Positions 60,412 to 64,000 of a stretch of 64,000 nt of DNA are shown piece by piece. Both the position numbers and the translations under genes were made by a program. Location: contig JAFRTU010000007.1 of NCBI GenBank assembly GCA_017439085.1, positions 1 to 64,000 on the forward strand. Direction: 5' to 3'. Numbering within the stretch: the first letter of the stretch is position 1; each line of letters opens with the position of its first letter. The DNA comes from Clostridia bacterium. Its GTDB lineage: Bacteria; Bacillota; Clostridia; Christensenellales; Christensenellaceae. The notes beneath the pieces were generated by a model. That model saw nothing but the letters and a program-made list of their open reading frames with translations. It searched no databases and was not told the DNA's origin.

Positions 60412-61379
60412 TTCACTTTATAAATGCTTTGGTAATCATTGCTATCCTGCTGCTGGTATTCCTGGCAGCAGGATATTATGTGTTCCTGACAGTGTTCAGC
60501 AGGAAGTTCTGGCAGGACAGCGTAAAAGCGCATGCAAATGACGATCCCGACGATTTTGATGAGAACGACCCTCTTATGGCTCCTACAGGAAGAGCGCTCC
60601 GCTACTATAAGGAGCGTTTTGACCATGAGTTCACTCATCTTCCTCTTGAAGAGCTTGAGGTCACTTCCTTTGACGGACTGAAGCTAAAGGGATATCTCTT
60701 AAGGGGAAGCGAGAAGGAAGTAGTTATCTGCGTACACGGATACAAATCCGGTATGAAAGAGGATTTTTCTGACAAGATCCACATTTACATGGACAGGGGA
60801 ACGACAGTGCTCCTGGTGAACGACAGGGCTCACGGTAATTCCGAGGGAAAGTATCTCGGATTCTCAGAACATGACAAGAGGGATGTCTCTAAATGGGTCG
60901 ACAGGATGAACGAGATGTTTCCTGACGCAAGGATATATCTCCACGGAGTCTCCATGGGAGGAGCTACAGTCATACACTGTGCCGACCTCAAGCTCAAGAA
61001 CGTTAGGGGCATCATTGATGACTGTGGGTTCGATTCCATCTACGGGATCACGAGGGCCCTCATGAGGACGATGTACCATGTTCCGTATTTTCCTCTGGGA
61101 TATATGGCCTGGTTCTGGTCGAAGGTGCTGGCAAAGGTCGGCTTCAAGGACACGATTGGTGAGGAATGCGTAAAGCATACGGATATCCCGATCGTGTTCA
61201 TACATGGAATAGATGACAGCTTCGTTCCTGCTGTGATGAGCTTCGACCTTTATAAGTACTGCGCATCCCCGAAGGAACTCCACATGATAAACAGATGCGG
61301 ACATGCGGCAGCATATATGGTCGCTACTGAAGAATATACCGACGCGGTCAACAGACTGCTCGACGGAGAGATAAAATGA
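60408..61379 (+). CDS. Membrane-anchored alpha/beta hydrolase
   Basis: This 323-aa protein has an N-terminal membrane helix (residues 5-30). The hydrolase domain has VICVHGYKSGMKEDF, nucleophile HGVSMGGATVIH near 182, acid in IHGIDDSFVPA near 269 and the histidine RCGHAAAY near 301. It may be an esterase removing acyl groups from sugars. It overlaps both the transporter and the galactosidase. Confidence 0.88.
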   Translation: MIHFINALVIIAILLLVFLAAGYYVFLTVFSRKFWQDSVKAHANDDPDDFDENDPLMAPTGRALRYYKERFDHEFTHLPLEELEVTSFDGLKLKGYLLRGSEKEVVICVHGYKSGMKEDFSDKIHIYMDRGTTVLLVNDRAHGNSEGKYLGFSEHDKRDVSKWVDRMNEMFPDARIYLHGVSMGGATVIHCADLKLKNVRGIIDDCGFDSIYGITRALMRTMYHVPYFPLGYMAWFWSKVLAKVGFKDTIGEECVKHTDIPIVFIHGIDDSFVPAVMSFDLYKYCASPKELHMINRCGHAAAYMVATEEYTDAVNRLLDGEIK

Positions 61380-63145
61380 GATATTTTGGCGTGGACTGGT
61401 ACCCCGAACAGTGGGGCATGGATCATGTCGATGAAGACCTTGACATGATAAAAGAACTCGGTGCTAACCTGATAAGGATCGGCGATTTCGCCTGGGACAG
61501 GTTCGAACCGGAGGAAGGCAGGTATGATTTCACATTCTTCGATGAAGTGATAGAGAGGGCAAAGAAGAGGGGACTCAACATAATGATGTGCGTCCCTACA
61601 GCCACTATGACCTCATGGATGTACAGGGATCATCCGGAGATAATGAACGTTTCCGAGACTGGCTACGTTCAGCCTTTCGGTGCAAGAAGAGGATACTGTC
61701 TCAATTCCGATTTCTACAGGAAGAAGGCAACGGAGCTTGCATATTGCATGGGTCGTCACTATAAGGACGAAAAGGCCATAGTTGCCTGGCAAGTCGATAA
61801 CGAGATCGGACATGAGGGCTCCGACGTATGCTTCTGTGACACATGCAGGAAGAAGTTTGATGATTTCCTGAGGAACAGATATCCTGACATAGAAGATCTG
61901 AACGAGAGATGGGGCACTTCCTTCTGGACGCATACGTATTCCGATTTTGATGAGATACCTATGCCTAAGCCGTCTTTCACGGCTCAGAATCCTTCCCTGA
62001 GGCTCGAATGGGCAAGATTCAGAAGCGAATCCACGGTGAGCTACATAGATATCATGGTAAAGGCTTTAAAGGGAGCCGGCGTCACGGTACCGGTATGTCA
62101 TGACTTTGAAGGCGGTACGATAAACAAGGCATTCAATCCGTTCGATGTGGCTGAAACGGTCGATTTCGTGGCTTACAACAACTATCCCGTCTGGGGCGGT
62201 CAGAGAGCACCCATGAGTGACAGCGACATCTGTTTCACAGTGGATTTTGCAAGGGGCTTCAAGAGAGATGCCATATGGATCACGGAATCCATAATGGGAG
62301 CCCAGGGCCATAACGACATCGGTTATGCACCGAAACCGGGAGAAGCAAAGAAATGGGCACTCGAATCCCTGGATCACGGAGTCAAGTCCCTTATATTCTT
62401 CAGGTTCAGAGGCTTCACAAAGGGTGCAGAACAGTTCTGTTTCGGCATACTTGACCCGGACAATGTGAAGAGGAGAAGGTTCTACGAGACACAGGAGTTC
62501 TTCAGTGAAGCAAAACAGAGACCGTTTGAATACCCGAAGAGCAGAGTCTGCATAGTCTATGACTATGATTCAAAGAGCTCCATGCAGATACAGAGGCAGT
62601 CAGACGCCTTCTCCTACGAGCAGGAGTGCATGAAACTGTATAACCAGATGTACAGGAGAGGCATGAATTGCGACGTGATCGATTCCAAGGCCGATTTCTC
62701 AATGTATGAGACCGTTATACTCCCGTATATGATAATAATGGATGACGGTTTCAGGGAGAGGTTGGAGCGATTCGTTTCTGAAGGCGGAAAGGTAGTGATG
62801 ACTCCGAGGACAGCATGGAAGGACAGGGACAACAATCTGGTGTTCGGAAAGAGGCTTCCTGTAGATCTTACGGATATAACGGGTTGCATGATAGAGGAGC
62901 ATGAAGCTCTTCTCTCGGGAGTGACATCCCCCTGTGATTTCGACGGAAAAGAAGGAAAGGGCTATATATTCGAAGAGCTCCTTACTTTAAAGGGCGGAAA
63001 AAAACTGATCGCCTGGAAAGACAATCAGTTCGGAGATTTCGCCGCTGCAGTCGAGAACGTTTACGGAAAGGGGAGATGCTATTATCTCGGCAGCTCCTTT
63101 GACGAGGATACGCTCACAAGACTGTTCGATCTGATATTAAACTGA
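61376..63145 (+). CDS. GH42 beta-galactosidase
   Basis: This 589-aa TIM-barrel glycosidase begins with GH42 MRYFGVDWYPEQWGMDHVDEDL. The acid/base Glu is in WQVDNEIGHEGSD near 142 and the nucleophile Glu in IWITESIMGAQG near 303. The zinc-binding Cys cluster of GH42 is present (CFCDTCRKKF). A trimerisation domain follows, with the glutamine amidotransferase-like fold (VILPYMIIMDDGFRERLERF), and a short beta domain. No signal peptide, so it cleaves imported galactosides in the cytosol. Confidence 0.95.
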   Translation: MRYFGVDWYPEQWGMDHVDEDLDMIKELGANLIRIGDFAWDRFEPEEGRYDFTFFDEVIERAKKRGLNIMMCVPTATMTSWMYRDHPEIMNVSETGYVQPFGARRGYCLNSDFYRKKATELAYCMGRHYKDEKAIVAWQVDNEIGHEGSDVCFCDTCRKKFDDFLRNRYPDIEDLNERWGTSFWTHTYSDFDEIPMPKPSFTAQNPSLRLEWARFRSESTVSYIDIMVKALKGAGVTVPVCHDFEGGTINKAFNPFDVAETVDFVAYNNYPVWGGQRAPMSDSDICFTVDFARGFKRDAIWITESIMGAQGHNDIGYAPKPGEAKKWALESLDHGVKSLIFFRFRGFTKGAEQFCFGILDPDNVKRRRFYETQEFFSEAKQRPFEYPKSRVCIVYDYDSKSSMQIQRQSDAFSYEQECMKLYNQMYRRGMNCDVIDSKADFSMYETVILPYMIIMDDGFRERLERFVSEGGKVVMTPRTAWKDRDNNLVFGKRLPVDLTDITGCMIEEHEALLSGVTSPCDFDGKEGKGYIFEELLTLKGGKKLIAWKDNQFGDFAAAVENVYGKGRCYYLGSSFDEDTLTRLFDLILN

Positions 63146-63147
63146 CA

Positions 63148-64000
63148 TCATAGAGTGATGTCTCTGATGACCCTCTCGGCATTGCCGTGGAACAGAAGCT
63201 CAACATCGTCTTCGCTCCAGCCCCTTGCCCTGAGGGCATCATTTAGTTTATGGAGATCAAGAGGATCCCTGATCTCAAGCTCTCCCTGTATACCATCCCA
63301 GTCGGAGCCGAGTCCTATGACTTCCTTTCCTCCGAGATCGACTATGTGTTCTATATGTCTCACCATGTCGGAAACGAGGCTCCTCGTCTCGGAGAGCTCC
63401 TTTCCGAGGAACGGCGGATTGTAGTTGAGTCCTATGAAGCCTCCCTTGTCGGCCAGCTTTCTTATCATGTCATCAGTGAGGTTTCTCGGGTGCGGAGTAA
63501 GAGCTCTGGCACAGGAGTGGCTTGCAACGAATGGCTTTTTTGTGATGTCGCAGATATCGTAGAAACCGCCGTCGTTCAGATGGGAGACATCTATGATGAT
63601 CCCGAGCTCATTCATGACCTCTATGGCTTCCTTTCCGAATTCCTTAAGTCCCTTGTTCATGAGCTCACTGTCGGTGGAGTTAGGATATCCGAAGCAGTTC
63701 TCACCGTTCCATGTGAGCGAGATAAGGCAGTATCCCATATCCCTGTACTTCTTCAGGTTCTCCATCTTTCCGTCTATCATCCTGCCGTCTTCAAACGTCA
63801 TGAAGGCGGACATCTTTCCGTTCTTCAGATTCTCCATATATGAGGAATAGTCTGTTGCGAGAGCTATTATATCCTTATTCTTCTCCAGCTCGGCTGTAAG
63901 CGCCTCATACAGGTTAGCCCTGTATTCCTCATCCGATATGTCCATGCGTTCCCTCGGGGGCAGGAAGGTGGCAAAGAACTGGGCCCCTGCACCTGCTTCC
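63148..64000 (-). CDS. Membrane dipeptidase (M19 family), cut by right edge
   Basis: This is the C-terminal 284 residues of a zinc dipeptidase; the start lies beyond the window, as the frame continues past 63945 with GAGAQFFATFLPPRE, the conserved early strand of the family. Blocks visible are IIDVSHLNDGGFYDI with the His and FVASHSCARALTPHPRNLTDDM. GLGSDWDGIQG supplies the last metal Asp. The family cleaves dipeptides, often with D-residues. It is convergent with the GH42 gene, 2 bases from its stop. Confidence 0.94.
   Translation of the reverse strand, partial: EAGAGAQFFATFLPPRERMDISDEEYRANLYEALTAELEKNKDIIALATDYSSYMENLKNGKMSAFMTFEDGRMIDGKMENLKKYRDMGYCLISLTWNGENCFGYPNSTDSELMNKGLKEFGKEAIEVMNELGIIIDVSHLNDGGFYDICDITKKPFVASHSCARALTPHPRNLTDDMIRKLADKGGFIGLNYNPPFLGKELSETRSLVSDMVRHIEHIVDLGGKEVIGLGSDWDGIQGELEIRDPLDLHKLNDALRARGWSEDDVELLFHGNAERVIRDITL

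Noticed and set aside
1..64000. CRISPR array, tRNA, rRNA, integrase or transposase
   Set aside because: None was seen on either strand. The only regular repeats are the short pairs listed.

Overview
The window looks like chromosome of an anaerobic Clostridia-type Bacillota. The evidence is Gram-positive sortase and lipoprotein signals, strong AAGGAGG ribosome binding sites, a rubrerythrin, TldD/TldE, and PrgI/VirB4/Maff2-type conjugation genes. From about 9 kb rightward almost every gene uses ATA for isoleucine and AGG/AGA for arginine very heavily. The genes left of about 8.9 kb use ATC/ATT and more CGN, so the left end is probably imported DNA. I cannot name the genus. No rRNA, tRNA, CRISPR array, integrase or transposase is visible.

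Region 1-8.9 kb is a defence and mobile-relic island. It holds the 3' half of a type I specificity subunit (hsdS) bounded by a 17-bp inverted repeat, which suggests an invertible specificity gene, followed by an intact hsdR. Next come a decayed acidic-protein gene with several stops and frameshifts and an intact 571-aa protein with NTF2-like and SseB-like parts. A 16-bp perfect hairpin, an intrinsic terminator and a roughly 200-nt multi-hairpin segment (candidate structured RNA) lead into the N-terminal fragment of a Mob/Pre-type relaxase. An XRE regulator and two small genes follow.

Region 10.4-34.2 kb carries a type IV conjugation apparatus: ArdC-like proteins, a giant LPKTG adhesin with a possible thioester, a SPFH protein, a DUF4314-DUF3846 fusion, a MobC-like protein, a MOBP-like relaxase, PcfB, the VirD4 coupling protein, a Maff2 pilin-like protein, VirB6-like, PrgI (VirB3), VirB4 and a CHAP wall hydrolase. 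It is split by two blocks of metabolic genes. The first (20.2-25.2 kb) has a membrane zincin, an acetyltransferase, a histidine phosphatase, an amidohydrolase, an esterase, a 47-aa microprotein and a small hypothetical. The second (27.2-30.05 kb) has an amino-acid ABC transporter with its own promoter and a lipoprotein. Three transfer genes appear to start at ATC, ATA or CTG.

Region 34.2-64 kb is metabolic and rich in peptide and amino-acid handling: an S9 peptidase, a NifX-like protein with an orphan metal ABC ATPase behind an ATGTAAAA operator cluster, a membrane-bound XRE regulator, a serine hydrolase, a GlpA/GlpB/DUF1667-like redox trio with MutT, and a TldD-TldE-M20 operon. After these comes a repeat-flanked microprotein locus (paralogue of the 47-aa gene at 24.4 kb). 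A tandem methyltransferase, 44-aa ORF, membrane protein and ATC-hydrolase-like cluster follows. Then come an AbrB-type permease divergent from a TetR regulator, rubrerythrin, a WYL regulator with an AlkD-like repair protein, an ABC exporter, an MFS transporter, an MFS-hydrolase-GH42 beta-galactosidase operon, and a membrane dipeptidase cut by the right edge.
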